From positions 2,232,001 through 2,296,000 of the forward strand of contig NZ_PHUE01000001.1 in the NCBI RefSeq assembly GCF_002813295.1: 64,000 nucleotides of DNA, written 5' to 3'. The position numbers and the translations under genes are program-made. The notes below the pieces were generated by a model. The model searched no databases, was not told the DNA's origin, and saw only the letters and a program-made list of their open reading frames with translations. This document shows, piece after piece, positions 52,275 to 61,295 of the stretch; the first letter of the stretch is position 1, and every line of letters begins with the position of its first letter. The DNA is from Flavobacterium sp. 5 (GTDB taxonomy: Bacteria; Bacteroidota; Bacteroidia; Flavobacteriales; Flavobacteriaceae).

Positions 52275-53489
52275 TTATGACAACATTATTTTTGCCTTTT
52301 TTACAGCTTCGACCATCATATCAATTTCTTCTTTAGTATTGTAAAAAGAAAACGAAGCTCTTATCGTTCCTGGAATACAAAAGAAATTCATAATCGGCTG
52401 GGCACAATGATGTCCAGTTCTTACTGCAATTCCCAGTTTGTCTATAATAGTTCCAATATCATACGGATGAATACCATCAATATTAAACGACACTACCGAA
52501 GTCTTTTCAACAGCAGTTCCAAAAATCTTCAAACCTTCAATTTCTAACAATCGTTTTGTAGCGTAATGCAATAATTCTAATTCTTGCTTCTGAATGTTTT
52601 CAAAACCAATTTCATTCATGTAATCAATAGCAGTACCCAGAACGATGCCTCCTGCAATATTTGGTGTACCCGCTTCAAATTTATGTGGCAATTCGGCATA
52701 CGTGGTTTTTTCAAAAGTCACTTCCTTAATCATTTCACCACCACCTTGATATGGAGGTAATTTATTCAACCAAGCTTCTTTACCGTATAAAATACCAGTT
52801 CCAGTTGGACCACACATTTTATGACCCGAAAAAACGTAGAAATCACAATCCAAAGCCTGAACATCTGGTTTCAAATGCGGTACCGCTTGTGCACCATCAA
52901 TCAAAATTGCCGCACCAACTTCGTGCGCTTTATCAATCATATATTTAATAGGATTGATGGTTCCCAATGCATTCGAAATATGATTTACAGTTACAATTTT
53001 GGTATTCGAAGACAGCAATTTGTCATATTCACTCATGATCAATTCCCCTTCATCATTCATCGGAATAACTTTGAGAGTAGCACCTGTTTTTTCACACAAC
53101 ATTTGCCAAGGCACTATATTGCTGTGATGTTCTAATGCGGAAACCAATACTTCATCTCCTGGTTTTAAAATGGAAGCAAATCCATTGGCTACAAGATTAA
53201 TACCAAACGTAGTTCCCGAAGTAAAAAGCACCTCGTGAAGATGTTTAGCATTCACATGATTTTGCACTTTAGCACGAGACACTTCATAAGCATCTGTCGC
53301 CAATTGGCTCAAAGTGTGAACACCCCTATGAATGTTCGCATTGATTTCCTGATAATATTGTGCAATCGCATCAATAACCACTTGCGGTTTTTGCGAAGTC
53401 GCACCGTTATCGAAATATACTAATGGTTTTCCATTTACTTTTTCTGAAAGAATAGGAAAGTCGGCTCTTATTTTTTGAATATCTAACAT
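52275..53489 (-). CDS. sufS: Cysteine desulfurase SufS
   Basis: This 404-residue PLP enzyme converts cysteine to alanine and an enzyme-bound persulfide for Fe-S assembly. The PLP lysine is Lys224 in SGHKMCGPTG and the active cysteine is Cys362 in RTGHHCAQP, as in group II desulfurases. The N-terminal YFDNGATSQKPQVV block and HHSNIVPWQ are typical. It is the first gene of the sufS-hyp-sufE-sufT group, with its own promoter, cut off from sufBCD by a 2.2-kb insertion. Confidence 0.96.
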   Translation of the reverse strand: MLDIQKIRADFPILSEKVNGKPLVYFDNGATSQKPQVVIDAIAQYYQEINANIHRGVHTLSQLATDAYEVSRAKVQNHVNAKHLHEVLFTSGTTFGINLVANGFASILKPGDEVLVSALEHHSNIVPWQMLCEKTGATLKVIPMNDEGELIMSEYDKLLSSNTKIVTVNHISNALGTINPIKYMIDKAHEVGAAILIDGAQAVPHLKPDVQALDCDFYVFSGHKMCGPTGTGILYGKEAWLNKLPPYQGGGEMIKEVTFEKTTYAELPHKFEAGTPNIAGGIVLGTAIDYMNEIGFENIQKQELELLHYATKRLLEIEGLKIFGTAVEKTSVVSFNIDGIHPYDIGTIIDKLGIAVRTGHHCAQPIMNFFCIPGTIRASFSFYNTKEEIDMMVEAVKKAKIMLS

Positions 53490-53515
53490 TCTTTTATTTA
53501 GATTTTTTCTAAATA

Positions 53516-53523
53516 CAAAAGTA
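53516..53523 (-). promoter_or_regulatory. Promoter -7 element for sufS
   Basis: TACTTTTG on the minus strand matches TAnnTTTG and lies 27 bp before the start at 53489. Confidence 0.5.
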
Positions 53524-53664
53524 ACACAATTGATTTACTTTTTTGTGATACAATAGTTAATAATTCCAAAAACAGTAAGCATTACGAGCAGTGTTTTAGT
53601 AATAAGCTATGTTCTATTAAAATTTTTAGGAGCACAAACAAAAGGTATTTTCAGGAAAGATGGG

Positions 53665-53727
53665 TTCCCGCTATCCGTTACAATCTCTTCGCAAAAGCTA
53701 CGAGGATTTCCACTCCTATCGGGGCTA
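53665..53727. repeat. Dispersed intergenic repeat, copy 2
   Basis: Its ends match 40331-40402 closely (TTCC-GCTAT-CGTT-CAATCT and AGGATTTCCACT-CTATC-GGGCTA), while the centre differs. It shares its general make-up with the palindromic element at 1080-1190. Confidence 0.8.
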
Positions 53728-53803
53728 AAGAGAGAGACTTGGCATTTTTGTAATTATTTATAATTGAAATGTAGTCATAAACACATTATCGATTTTTATT
53801 AAA

Positions 53804-53927
53804 AACCCCACTGACGGCGTTACAGACGCCATCGGTGGGGTTCGGAACCCCGTTAATGGCGTTCCAGACGCCAAAATTGGGGTTGTATAACGCCATTCAC
53901 GGCGTTCCAAACCCCAAATTTGAGATT
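53804..53927. repeat. Three-unit palindromic tandem array (period 42-43 bp)
   Basis: Units start at 53804, 53846 and 53889. In units 1 and 2 AACCCC pairs with GGGGTT and the inner GGCGT pairs with ACGCC. Unit 3 is diverged, with AACGCC/GGCGTT. Each of the first two units is 39 bp and fully self-complementary at both ends. The array is GC-richer than its surroundings. Confidence 0.82.
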
Positions 53928-54138
53928 TCTAACTCGATCTTGAAGCTAAATACAATTGGAGCAAGATTATTAAACATTAAAGAATTAAGATAAAAATTTA
54001 TATGTTCTTATATGCCTTATATGGTTTAAAAAAAAGTTCTTACTATTTACAATCAAATTTAGATTAATAGCCAAATAGTCATTCTAAGTTTAAAGTTTGC
54101 GTTTTTTTTTATTAAATTTAAGTACTGATTTTTTCCAT

Positions 54139-55485
54139 ATGCAAAAGAATTCTAAAATTATAGCCTTTCTCTTCTTCCTATTTTTGGGATATTTTATATT
54201 TATTACCTATCCAAAATTAGAACTGATATCCGGATTCTCTGCAAAAAATGTTGCCTCGGCACATTTTATAGACAACCGTTCACTAGAACTTATCGAGAAA
54301 AGCGATAATGATTTTGATGTTATAGGTTGGGCGACCAATCAAATCAATGAATCTGAAAAATCTGCTACAGCAACAGTTTTAGGTTTAAAAGAACGCAAAG
54401 CGATCTACCGCCAAGGTCTTGGAGCAACTTTAATCAATGATAATTTTGATGTAACAAAACCCTATGAAGTACCCAGAAGGAATCTATCACAAAACAAATT
54501 ACCATTTCCTTATGGCGTTCTAGAACCCAAAGACACATCCTTTTCAAACATAGATTACGCAAAATTGAATAAAGCAGTGGCAAATGCATTTGATGCCAAT
54601 GGCGAAGACGACAAAAGAACACGTTCCGTTTTAGTAATCTATAAAGACAAAATCATTGCAGAGAAATACCTCACTGGTTTTAACAAAAACAGCATTATTT
54701 TGGGTTGGTCTATGACAAAGAGTATTACTGGAACTCTTTTTGGAATACTTCAAAAACAAAGAAAATTTGACATCTACAAACCAGCTCCTATTCCCGAATG
54801 GCAAAACAATACTCGAAAAAAAATTACGACCAATGATTTGCTTCACATGAATTCGGGATTAGAGTGGGAGGAGGAGTACGATAAAATTTCCGATGCCACC
54901 CAAATGCTTTTTCATGACGAAGACATGTCTCGTACACAATTGCTTAAACCAGCTATTTTCGAACCCAATACCCATTGGAATTACTCTTCTGGAACTACCA
55001 ATTTATTGTCTGGAATTTTGAGAAAGCAGTTCAAAACACATCAAGAATATCTGGATTTTTGGTACTCAGCCTTAATTGATAAAATAGGAATGCATTCGAT
55101 GATTGTAGAAACCGATATGGCAGGCAATTATGTAGGTTCATCTTATGCTTGGGCAACTACGAGAGATTGGTCCAAATTAGGATTATTGTATTTGCACAAA
55201 GGCAATTGGAACGGAGAACAAATATTTGACGCCAGTTGGGCTAAATATGTTTCAACGCCAACAAATACTTCGAATGGAAAATATGGTGCTCAATTTTGGT
55301 TGAATGCGGGAGGTTTTTATCCAGATGCCCCAAGAGATATGTATTCTTGTAATGGCTATCAAGGACAAAAAGTATATATTTTACCATCACAGGATTTGGT
55401 CATTGTAAGAATGGGTTTGACTGGAGATTCTAAATTTGATTTTAATGGACTGTTGAGTGGAATAACAAATAGTTTTAAGAAGTAA
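54139..55485 (+). CDS. Class C beta-lactamase-related serine hydrolase
   Basis: This protein of about 448 residues has an N-terminal membrane anchor or signal (MQKNSKIIAFLFFLFLGYFIFI) and a penicillin-binding/beta-lactamase fold. The SxxK motif is SMTK (Ser191, Lys194 from the chosen start) in LGWSMTKSITG. The YxN-like position is WNYSSGTTN, and a C-terminal VYILPSQDLVIVRMG strand follows. I chose the ATG at 54139; a TTG at 54097 would add 14 residues. Related enzymes act as esterases or D-amino-acid peptidases. It is oriented opposite to the SUF genes it separates, and it is followed 5 bp later by a small membrane protein gene. Confidence 0.83.
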   Translation: MQKNSKIIAFLFFLFLGYFIFITYPKLELISGFSAKNVASAHFIDNRSLELIEKSDNDFDVIGWATNQINESEKSATATVLGLKERKAIYRQGLGATLINDNFDVTKPYEVPRRNLSQNKLPFPYGVLEPKDTSFSNIDYAKLNKAVANAFDANGEDDKRTRSVLVIYKDKIIAEKYLTGFNKNSIILGWSMTKSITGTLFGILQKQRKFDIYKPAPIPEWQNNTRKKITTNDLLHMNSGLEWEEEYDKISDATQMLFHDEDMSRTQLLKPAIFEPNTHWNYSSGTTNLLSGILRKQFKTHQEYLDFWYSALIDKIGMHSMIVETDMAGNYVGSSYAWATTRDWSKLGLLYLHKGNWNGEQIFDASWAKYVSTPTNTSNGKYGAQFWLNAGGFYPDAPRDMYSCNGYQGQKVYILPSQDLVIVRMGLTGDSKFDFNGLLSGITNSFKK

Positions 55486-55490
55486 ATAGG

Positions 55491-55670
55491 ATGAAACAAA
55501 ATAATATAATACTGCTTTCAATCTTCTTGGGTGTTATAGGTTTTATTTTTAATGCTATTGCATGGTCAACAATTATTAAGCATCCATATAATTCGATGTG
55601 TCTTATTTTAGGCTTAGGATTATCTTTTCTTGCATTTGTATTGTTAATTTATAGTTTAGTTAAGAAATAA
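55491..55670 (+). CDS. Small two-helix membrane protein
   Basis: This 59-residue protein was found by reading the interval directly. It begins MKQNNIILLSIFLGVIGFIF, has a loop with WSTIIKHPYNSM, a second helix (LILGLGLSFLAFVLLIY) and ends SLVKK. It starts 5 bp after the serine hydrolase stop codon, so the two are probably cotranscribed, and a strong terminator follows directly. I do not recognise the family. Start and end codons and the clear two-helix pattern support a real gene. Confidence 0.7.
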   Translation: MKQNNIILLSIFLGVIGFIFNAIAWSTIIKHPYNSMCLILGLGLSFLAFVLLIYSLVKK

Positions 55671-55710
55671 AAAGCCCGACAGATTTTTAAAATCTGTCGG
55701 GCTTTATTTT
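55671..55710. terminator. Bidirectional terminator after the serine hydrolase unit
   Basis: AAAGCCCGACAGATTTT and its complement form a 16-17-bp stem with a tiny loop, with terminal T residues. It begins at the base after the small gene's stop codon. Confidence 0.9.
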
Positions 55711-55725
55711 AAATAAGAAATTGAA

Positions 55726-57042
55726 CTACAAATCAAATCCAATTTTAACGCCCAATTTATTAGCGATAATTGTAGTAATTCGTTGTTTTATTTCAGGTAT
55801 TTTGATGTTTTCGATAACTGCATTCGAGAACGCGTACATCAATAATGCTTTGGCTTCTTTCTGTGGAATTCCGCGTTGTTGCATGTAGAACAAAGCAGTT
55901 TCATCCAATTGTCCGATTGTACAACCGTGAGAACATTTTACATCATCAGCAAAAATTTCCAATTGTGGTTTTGCATTAATGCTTGCTTTGTCGCTCAAAA
56001 GAATGTTGTTGCTTTTTTGAAAAGCGTTAGTTTTTTGAGCTTCTTTTTCAACATATACTTTTCCGTTGAAAACTCCGGTAGAGCGATCAGAGAAGATTCC
56101 TTTGTAATCCTGGAAGCTTTCGCAGTTTGGAGAAGCGTGGTTTACCAATGTATAATGGTCAACATGTTGTTTATCTCCAATAATTGTGATTCCGTTTAAG
56201 GTACTTGTCAATCTTTCTCCAAAGTGGTAAAAGTTCAAATTGTTTCTAGTTAAATTTCCTCCAAAAGAGAAAGTGTGTACCGAAACGTGACTTTCCTGTT
56301 TTTGAGAAACATAAGTATTGTCAATTAAATTCGCTTCAAGATTATCATTTTGAATTTTGTAATAATCTACAATCGCACGTTTTTGAGCATAAATCTCAGT
56401 AACCGAATTAGTCAAAACTGGATTGTTGTTCAAACTTTGGTGACGTTCTATAATTTGTACATGTGAGTTTTCACCAACAATAACTAAGTTTCTAGGTTGT
56501 ACCAAAAGAGCCGTTTCGTTTCCTGTTGAGAAATACATGATCTCAATAGGCTTATCAGCTACTTTGCTTTTTGGAATATTGATATAAGCTCCTTCATTTG
56601 CAAAAGCAGTATTCAGAGAAGTCAAACTCTCATCTTTACTAGCGATTTGATTGAAATAAGTATCAATAACCATTTTGTATTTTGGTTTATTCAATGCCGA
56701 TGACATTAAGCAAACATCAATTCCCTCGTGAGTAGTCGAAGATAAATGCGAACTAAAAACACCGTCTACAAAAACCACTTTGTAAGTATCTATTTCGTGT
56801 AAAAAGTATTTTTTTACTTCACTGTATTGAATAGCATTATCTGTTTTTGGAAAAACGCTAAAGTCATTTTTTAAGATGGCGCTTAGTGAAGTGTATTTCC
56901 AGCTTTCTTCTTTTTTGGTTGGGAAACCTTTATTTTCAAAGTTTTTTATAGCTAAAGTTCTAACGTCATGAAGTTCAGAATGAACATCAACACGCTCTTC
57001 AAAAGCCATAAAAGATGATAGTAATTTTTCTTTTAAATCCAT
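55726..57042 (-). CDS. sufD: Fe-S cluster assembly protein SufD
   Basis: This 438-residue scaffold subunit pairs with SufB and SufC. It contains the N-terminal basic region ending KKEESWKYTSLSAIL, the beta-helix core, and the C-terminal VKCSHGCTIGQLDETALFYMQQRGI block, which is diagnostic for SufB/SufD and carries the conserved histidine. The length is normal. It is 2 bp after sufC in the same direction, and the last gene of this SUF half before the insertion. Confidence 0.95.
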   Translation of the reverse strand: MDLKEKLLSSFMAFEERVDVHSELHDVRTLAIKNFENKGFPTKKEESWKYTSLSAILKNDFSVFPKTDNAIQYSEVKKYFLHEIDTYKVVFVDGVFSSHLSSTTHEGIDVCLMSSALNKPKYKMVIDTYFNQIASKDESLTSLNTAFANEGAYINIPKSKVADKPIEIMYFSTGNETALLVQPRNLVIVGENSHVQIIERHQSLNNNPVLTNSVTEIYAQKRAIVDYYKIQNDNLEANLIDNTYVSQKQESHVSVHTFSFGGNLTRNNLNFYHFGERLTSTLNGITIIGDKQHVDHYTLVNHASPNCESFQDYKGIFSDRSTGVFNGKVYVEKEAQKTNAFQKSNNILLSDKASINAKPQLEIFADDVKCSHGCTIGQLDETALFYMQQRGIPQKEAKALLMYAFSNAVIENIKIPEIKQRITTIIANKLGVKIGFDL

Positions 57043-57044
57043 TT

Positions 57045-57797
57045 TTAAGCTTCTTGTTCTTGTTTAATCCAGTCGTACCCTTTGTCTTCCAATTCGTGTG
57101 CTAATTCTGCACCACCTGATTTTACAATTTTTCCGTTGTAAAGAACGTGAACAAAATCAGGAACGATATAGTCTAACAATCTTTGGTAGTGCGTAATTAC
57201 AAGGACTGCATTTTTCTCGCTTTTCAATTTATTTACACCATTCGCAACAATACGAAGTGCATCAATATCCAAACCAGAATCAGTTTCGTCAAGGATAGCT
57301 AATTTTGGCTCTAACATTGCCATTTGAAAAATCTCATTACGTTTTTTCTCTCCTCCAGAAAATCCTTCGTTTAATGAACGGGAAAGAAATTTTCTGTCGA
57401 TTTCTAATAATTCTGATTTTTCACGAATCAATTTCAACATTTCATTTGCTGGCATTTCTTCCTGACCTTTAGCCTTACGAGTTTCGTTGATTGCCGATCT
57501 CATGAAGTTGGTTACCGAAACACCGGGAATTTCTACTGGATATTGAAAAGAAAGAAAAACTCCTTTGTGAGCTCTTTCTTCTGGAGCTAATTCTGCAAGA
57601 TCTTCTCCGTCCAAAATTACTTCACCATCAGTTACTTCGTAGTTTTCGTTTCCAGCAATTACAGCTGATAAAGTACTTTTTCCAGCACCATTAGGTCCCA
57701 TGATAGCATGTACTTCACCTGCTTTTATTTCAAGGTTAATTCCTTTTAATATTTCTTTGTCTCCGATAGAGGCGTGTAAATTTTTTATTGATAACAT
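57045..57797 (-). CDS. sufC: Fe-S assembly ATPase SufC
   Basis: This 250-residue ABC-type ATPase drives the SufBCD scaffold. Walker A GPNGAGKS is at residues 34-41, the signature is [10 protein letters not shown] (about 150), and Walker B with the D-loop is [13 protein letters not shown]. The Gln/Tyr region [14 protein letters not shown] is the SufC-specific variant of the Q-loop. The 453-bp interval to sufB holds a four-helix-bundle gene, which is unusual. Confidence 0.96.
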   Translation of the reverse strand: MLSIKNLHASIGDKEILKGINLEIKAGEVHAIMGPNGAGKSTLSAVIAGNENYEVTDGEVILDGEDLAELAPEERAHKGVFLSFQYPVEIPGVSVTNFMRSAINETRKAKGQEEMPANEMLKLIREKSELLEIDRKFLSRSLNEGFSGGEKKRNEIFQMAMLEPKLAILDETDSGLDIDALRIVANGVNKLKSEKNAVLVITHYQRLLDYIVPDFVHVLYNGKIVKSGGAELAHELEDKGYDWIKQEQEA

Positions 57798-57817
57798 AAT
57801 TAATTTGGAAATTGGAT

Positions 57818-58231
57818 AATTTGAAAATTTGGAAATTAGATAACTTTCAATTTTTCAAATCAATTATTATTTTTGTTTTGATGTTATTATTATTTTATTG
57901 ACAATTCTTGAAATATTATTTATCTGTTCTAAATGAGAATCCACATTTGGATAATTATCTGAAAACTTACAAAGTTCTAACCAATAGATTGTCTCTTCTA
58001 TTTCTTTTGCTGCAATTTTAAATTTATGAATAAAATCGGCTTTGCTTTCTGCATTCTGTGCTTCTCTAATATTGGCTCCTATAGAAGTTCCTGACTTTAA
58101 AAGCTGATTTGCAATTACATATTTTTTATTTTCTTGTAAAATTTCACAGTATTTGATTATTTCTAAAGCAAATTGAAAGGTCAATTTAATAATTACATTT
58201 TCTTTTACTTCCATTTACAAATTTTCAAATT
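57818..58231. repeat. 14-bp inverted repeat flanking the four-helix gene
   Basis: AATTTGAAAATTTG at 57818-57831 and CAAATTTTCAAATT at 58218-58231 are exact reverse complements. They bracket the gene at 57867-58214. Several near copies of the same AT-rich words lie beside both. Confidence 0.75.
57867..58214 (-). CDS. Four-helix bundle protein (23S rRNA intervening-sequence family)
   Basis: This 115-residue protein has the four-helix bundle of proteins encoded in 23S rRNA intervening sequences. It has VIIKLTFQFALEIIKYCEIL, then NKKYVIANQLLKSGTSIGANIREAQNAES, then FIHKFKIAAKEIEETIYWLELC. The SGTSIGANIREA segment is the family hallmark. Here it lies between sufC and sufB, not in rRNA, with flanking inverted repeats. 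Its function is unknown; stand-alone members are common and often look mobile. Confidence 0.85.
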   Translation of the reverse strand: MEVKENVIIKLTFQFALEIIKYCEILQENKKYVIANQLLKSGTSIGANIREAQNAESKADFIHKFKIAAKEIEETIYWLELCKFSDNYPNVDSHLEQINNISRIVNKIIITSKQK

Positions 58232-58249
58232 AGCTCATTTTCAAATTTT

Positions 58250-59698
58250 TTATCCTACTGAACCTTCTAACGAAATTTCAAGTAATTTTTGAGCTTCAAC
58301 TGCAAATTCCATTGGTAACTTATTCAATACATCTTTACTGAATCCGTTTACGATAAGTGCAATTGCTTTTTCAGTTGGGATTCCACGTTGATTACAATAG
58401 AAAACTTGGTCTTCACCAATTTTACTTGTCGTAGCTTCGTGTTCTATTTTGGCTGATGGATTTTTACTTTCGATATATGGAAAAGTATGAGCTCCACAAT
58501 TATTACCCATTAATAAAGAGTCACATTGCGAAAAATTTCTGGCGTTTTCAGCTCTAGCTCCAATTTGAACTAAACCACGGTAACTATTTTGTGATTTACC
58601 AGCAGAAATTCCTTTAGAAATAATAGTTGATTTACTATTTTTACCTAAATGGATCATTTTGGTTCCAGTATCTGCCTGTTGATAATTATTGGTAACTGCA
58701 ATCGAGTAAAATTCCCCAATTGAGTTATCTCCTTTTAATATTACAGATGGATATTTCCAAGTAATTGCAGAACCTGTTTCTACTTGTGTCCAAGAGATTT
58801 TAGCGTTATTCTCGCACAATCCTCTTTTGGTCACAAAATTGAAAACCCCACCTTTACCTTCTTTATTTCCTGGGTACCAGTTTTGAACAGTAGAATATTT
58901 TATTTCAGCACCATCTAATGCGATTAATTCTACAACTGCAGCGTGCAATTGGTTTTCATCACGAGTTGGAGCAGTACATCCTTCTAAGTACGAAACATAA
59001 CTTCCTTCGTCAGCCACTAATAAAGTTCTTTCGAATTGTCCTGTTCCTGCTTGATTGATTCTAAAGTAAGTTGACAATTCCATTGGGCAACGAACACCTT
59101 TTGGAATATAACAGAAAGATCCGTCTGAGAAAACAGCCGAATTTAATGCCGCATAAAAGTTATCTTTTTGAGGAACAACAGTACCTAAATGTTTGCGAAC
59201 TAATTCCGGATATTCTCTGATAGCTTCAGAAATACTCATAAAAATAATTCCTTTTTCAGACAATGTTTTTTTGAATGTTGTAGCTACCGAAACAGAGTCA
59301 ACTACAATATCCATAGCGACATTGTTCATCATTTTTTGCTCATCTACAGAGATACCTAACTTTTTGTACATTTCTAAAAGCTCAGGATCTACATCATCCA
59401 ACGTTTTATTTGGATCTACAGATTTTGGTGCTGAATAATAAGAAATGGCTTGAAAATCTGGTTTTATATAATGAACATTTGCCCATTCTGGTTCAATCAT
59501 TTCCTGCCAAGCACGAAAGGCCTCAATGCGCCAATCGGTCATCCATTGTGGCTCGTCTTTCTTTTTAGAAATCGCTCTAACAATATCTTCGTTTAAACCA
59601 ATCGGAAAAGTTTCAGATTCTAATTCAGTATAAAATCCGTACTCATATTCTTTGGTCTCTAATTCGATTTTTAAATCGTCTTCGGTGTATTTTGACAT
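58250..59698 (-). CDS. sufB: Fe-S cluster assembly protein SufB
   Basis: This 482-residue scaffold subunit of SufBCD carries the conserved C-terminal beta-helix and the [19 protein letters not shown] region. The cysteine-containing [13 protein letters not shown] and [13 protein letters not shown] blocks, and [19 protein letters not shown], include residues implicated in cluster assembly. The N-terminus ([14 protein letters not shown]) is typical. It follows the HesB/IscA-like gene and begins the sufB-sufC-sufD series. Confidence 0.96.
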   Translation of the reverse strand: MSKYTEDDLKIELETKEYEYGFYTELESETFPIGLNEDIVRAISKKKDEPQWMTDWRIEAFRAWQEMIEPEWANVHYIKPDFQAISYYSAPKSVDPNKTLDDVDPELLEMYKKLGISVDEQKMMNNVAMDIVVDSVSVATTFKKTLSEKGIIFMSISEAIREYPELVRKHLGTVVPQKDNFYAALNSAVFSDGSFCYIPKGVRCPMELSTYFRINQAGTGQFERTLLVADEGSYVSYLEGCTAPTRDENQLHAAVVELIALDGAEIKYSTVQNWYPGNKEGKGGVFNFVTKRGLCENNAKISWTQVETGSAITWKYPSVILKGDNSIGEFYSIAVTNNYQQADTGTKMIHLGKNSKSTIISKGISAGKSQNSYRGLVQIGARAENARNFSQCDSLLMGNNCGAHTFPYIESKNPSAKIEHEATTSKIGEDQVFYCNQRGIPTEKAIALIVNGFSKDVLNKLPMEFAVEAQKLLEISLEGSVG

Positions 59699-59738
59699 AA
59701 TAATTATAATGTTATTTAACCTTTGGTAAGGTTAATTT

Positions 59739-60068
59739 CTATAGTGAGAATGATTCCCCACAACCGCAAGTTCTATTTGCATTTGGATTGTTAAAAACAA
59801 ATCCTTTCCCGTTTAATCCTCCAGAAAACTCCAATATTGTTCCAGCTAAATAAAGGAATGATTTTTTTTCGACAGCAATAGTGATATCGTTGTCAACAAA
59901 TATTTTATCGTCTTCGCCTTTGGTTTTGTCAAATTTCAAATCATATGACAAACCAGAGCATCCACCGCTTTTTACACCCACTCTCACGTAGTCTACAGCG
60001 GCATCAAAACCATCGTCTTTCATCAAATCGATGATTTTCTTTTTGGCAGTATCAGAAACTTGTATCAT
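59739..60068 (-). CDS. sufA: HesB/IscA-type Fe-S carrier protein
   Basis: This 109-residue A-type carrier receives clusters from the SUF scaffold. The three conserved cysteines are Cys37 in SGGCSGLSYDL, Cys101 and Cys103 in TCGCGESFSL. The central GTILEFSGGLNGKGFVFNNPNA block is typical. It leads the sufB transcript, 40 bp upstream of it. SufA and IscA cannot be told apart on sequence alone, but the operon favours SufA. Confidence 0.9.
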   Translation of the reverse strand: MIQVSDTAKKKIIDLMKDDGFDAAVDYVRVGVKSGGCSGLSYDLKFDKTKGEDDKIFVDNDITIAVEKKSFLYLAGTILEFSGGLNGKGFVFNNPNANRTCGCGESFSL

Positions 60069-60181
60069 CTTAGTTTTTTTTATTTTTTTAGAAGTAAATA
60101 ACTTATATTGAGTTCTATAAAAAGTACTCGCCTTCTGAAAGCTTCTTTACGTTCTAATCTTTATTTCGTCTAAATTAATTG

Positions 60182-60189
60182 CAAATATA
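60182..60189 (-). promoter_or_regulatory. Promoter -7 element for the suf operon
   Basis: TATATTTG on the minus strand matches TAnnTTTG, 113 bp before the sufA-like start, giving a longer leader than most genes here. Confidence 0.5.
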
Positions 60190-60331
60190 CTATATAAAAA
60201 ACTTTTTTCCATAGCTCATAACATTTATATAACTAATAAGAAGATAGAGATTTGTTATATAATGGTTATAATTATAGATTAAAATGATATATTTATAACC
60301 TATTAACAAACCAAATAGTATTAAATTAATT

Positions 60332-61291
60332 ATGGAAGAAACAGTACAAGCAAAAACAGATTATCAACTCGAATTTAGTGGTAAAGGGAGTGAATTTTTT
60401 AGTGTCATTATCGTTAATTGGTTACTGACAGTTTTAACTTTAGGGTTTTATTATCCTTGGGCCAAAGCAAGAAAACTACAATTTTTATATGGTGAAACGT
60501 CTTTGAATGGAGATTCTTTTTCATTTCATGGAACAGGTAAAGAGATGTTTAAAGGTTTTATAAAAGCTTTACTTATTATTGGATTTCTTTATGGGTTATT
60601 TTTTTTATTCATCTATCTTAAATCGCCATTTATGGGAATCGGAATACTTTATTTGGGTGTTTTGGCGCTGTTGCCATTCGCTATACATGGATCTTATAGA
60701 TATAGAATGTCTAGAACATCATGGCGTGGAATTCGTTTTGGATATAGAGGTGACCGCAAAGAGTTTAGTTTAAATTTCTTCAAATGGCTTTTATTAACTA
60801 TTTGTACTTTTGGAATATACGGTTCTTGGATGTCAATTAATATGAGGAATTATATACTAGGTAATATCCGATTTGGCGATGTAGAATTTAACAGTGATGG
60901 AGATGGCGGAGATTATTTTATGTTAAATCTTAAAGGGTATTTCTTGTCAATATTTACTTTAGGAATTTATCTTTTTTGGTGGCAAAAAGATCTTTTTGAA
61001 TATTATATCAATAATTTAAGTATGAGCAAAGATGATAAAGAAATTGCTTTAAATTCAACGGTTACAGGTGGTGATTTTTTTAAATTAGCAGTTGTAAATA
61101 TTCTAATTATCATTGGGACTTTGGGTATTGGTTATGCTTGGGTTGTAACTAGAACTATGAAGTATATTTTTGATAATATTGAATTGGAAGGAAATATCGA
61201 TTTGAATTTGTTATCACAAACCGAAGATAATTATAAGGATGCTACAGGAGAAGATATTGGTGATTTCTTGAATTTGGATTTTGTAATGTAA
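60332..61291 (+). CDS. DUF898 (YjgN) family membrane protein
   Basis: This 319-residue inner-membrane protein has about eight hydrophobic helices. It contains four related units, each a helix pair ending in an aromatic-W/R motif: YPWAKARKLQFLYGET, YGSWMSINMRNYILGN, LFWWQKDLFEYYINN and YAWVVTRTMKYIFDN. This repeat pattern is typical of DUF898/YjgN. The function is unknown. A zinc peptidase gene starts 4 bp after its stop, so the two form one unit. Confidence 0.87.
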   Translation: MEETVQAKTDYQLEFSGKGSEFFSVIIVNWLLTVLTLGFYYPWAKARKLQFLYGETSLNGDSFSFHGTGKEMFKGFIKALLIIGFLYGLFFLFIYLKSPFMGIGILYLGVLALLPFAIHGSYRYRMSRTSWRGIRFGYRGDRKEFSLNFFKWLLLTICTFGIYGSWMSINMRNYILGNIRFGDVEFNSDGDGGDYFMLNLKGYFLSIFTLGIYLFWWQKDLFEYYINNLSMSKDDKEIALNSTVTGGDFFKLAVVNILIIIGTLGIGYAWVVTRTMKYIFDNIELEGNIDLNLLSQTEDNYKDATGEDIGDFLNLDFVM

Positions 61292-61295
61292 TATT

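Larger units (their letters stand above)
53490..54138. other. Gene-free interval rich in repeats
   Basis: This interval of about 650 bp holds the sufS promoter, one copy of a dispersed repeat (53665-53727), a three-unit palindromic array (53804-53927) and AT-rich sequence before the serine hydrolase gene. No ORF is supported. Confidence 0.7.

Noticed and set aside
52821..53135. 104-residue plus-strand ORF opposite sufS
   Set aside because: It is antisense to a strongly supported enzyme gene and resembles no protein family.
53804..53927. Integron attC-like sites
   Set aside because: The units are palindromic, but no integrase, cassette ORFs or core sites are present.
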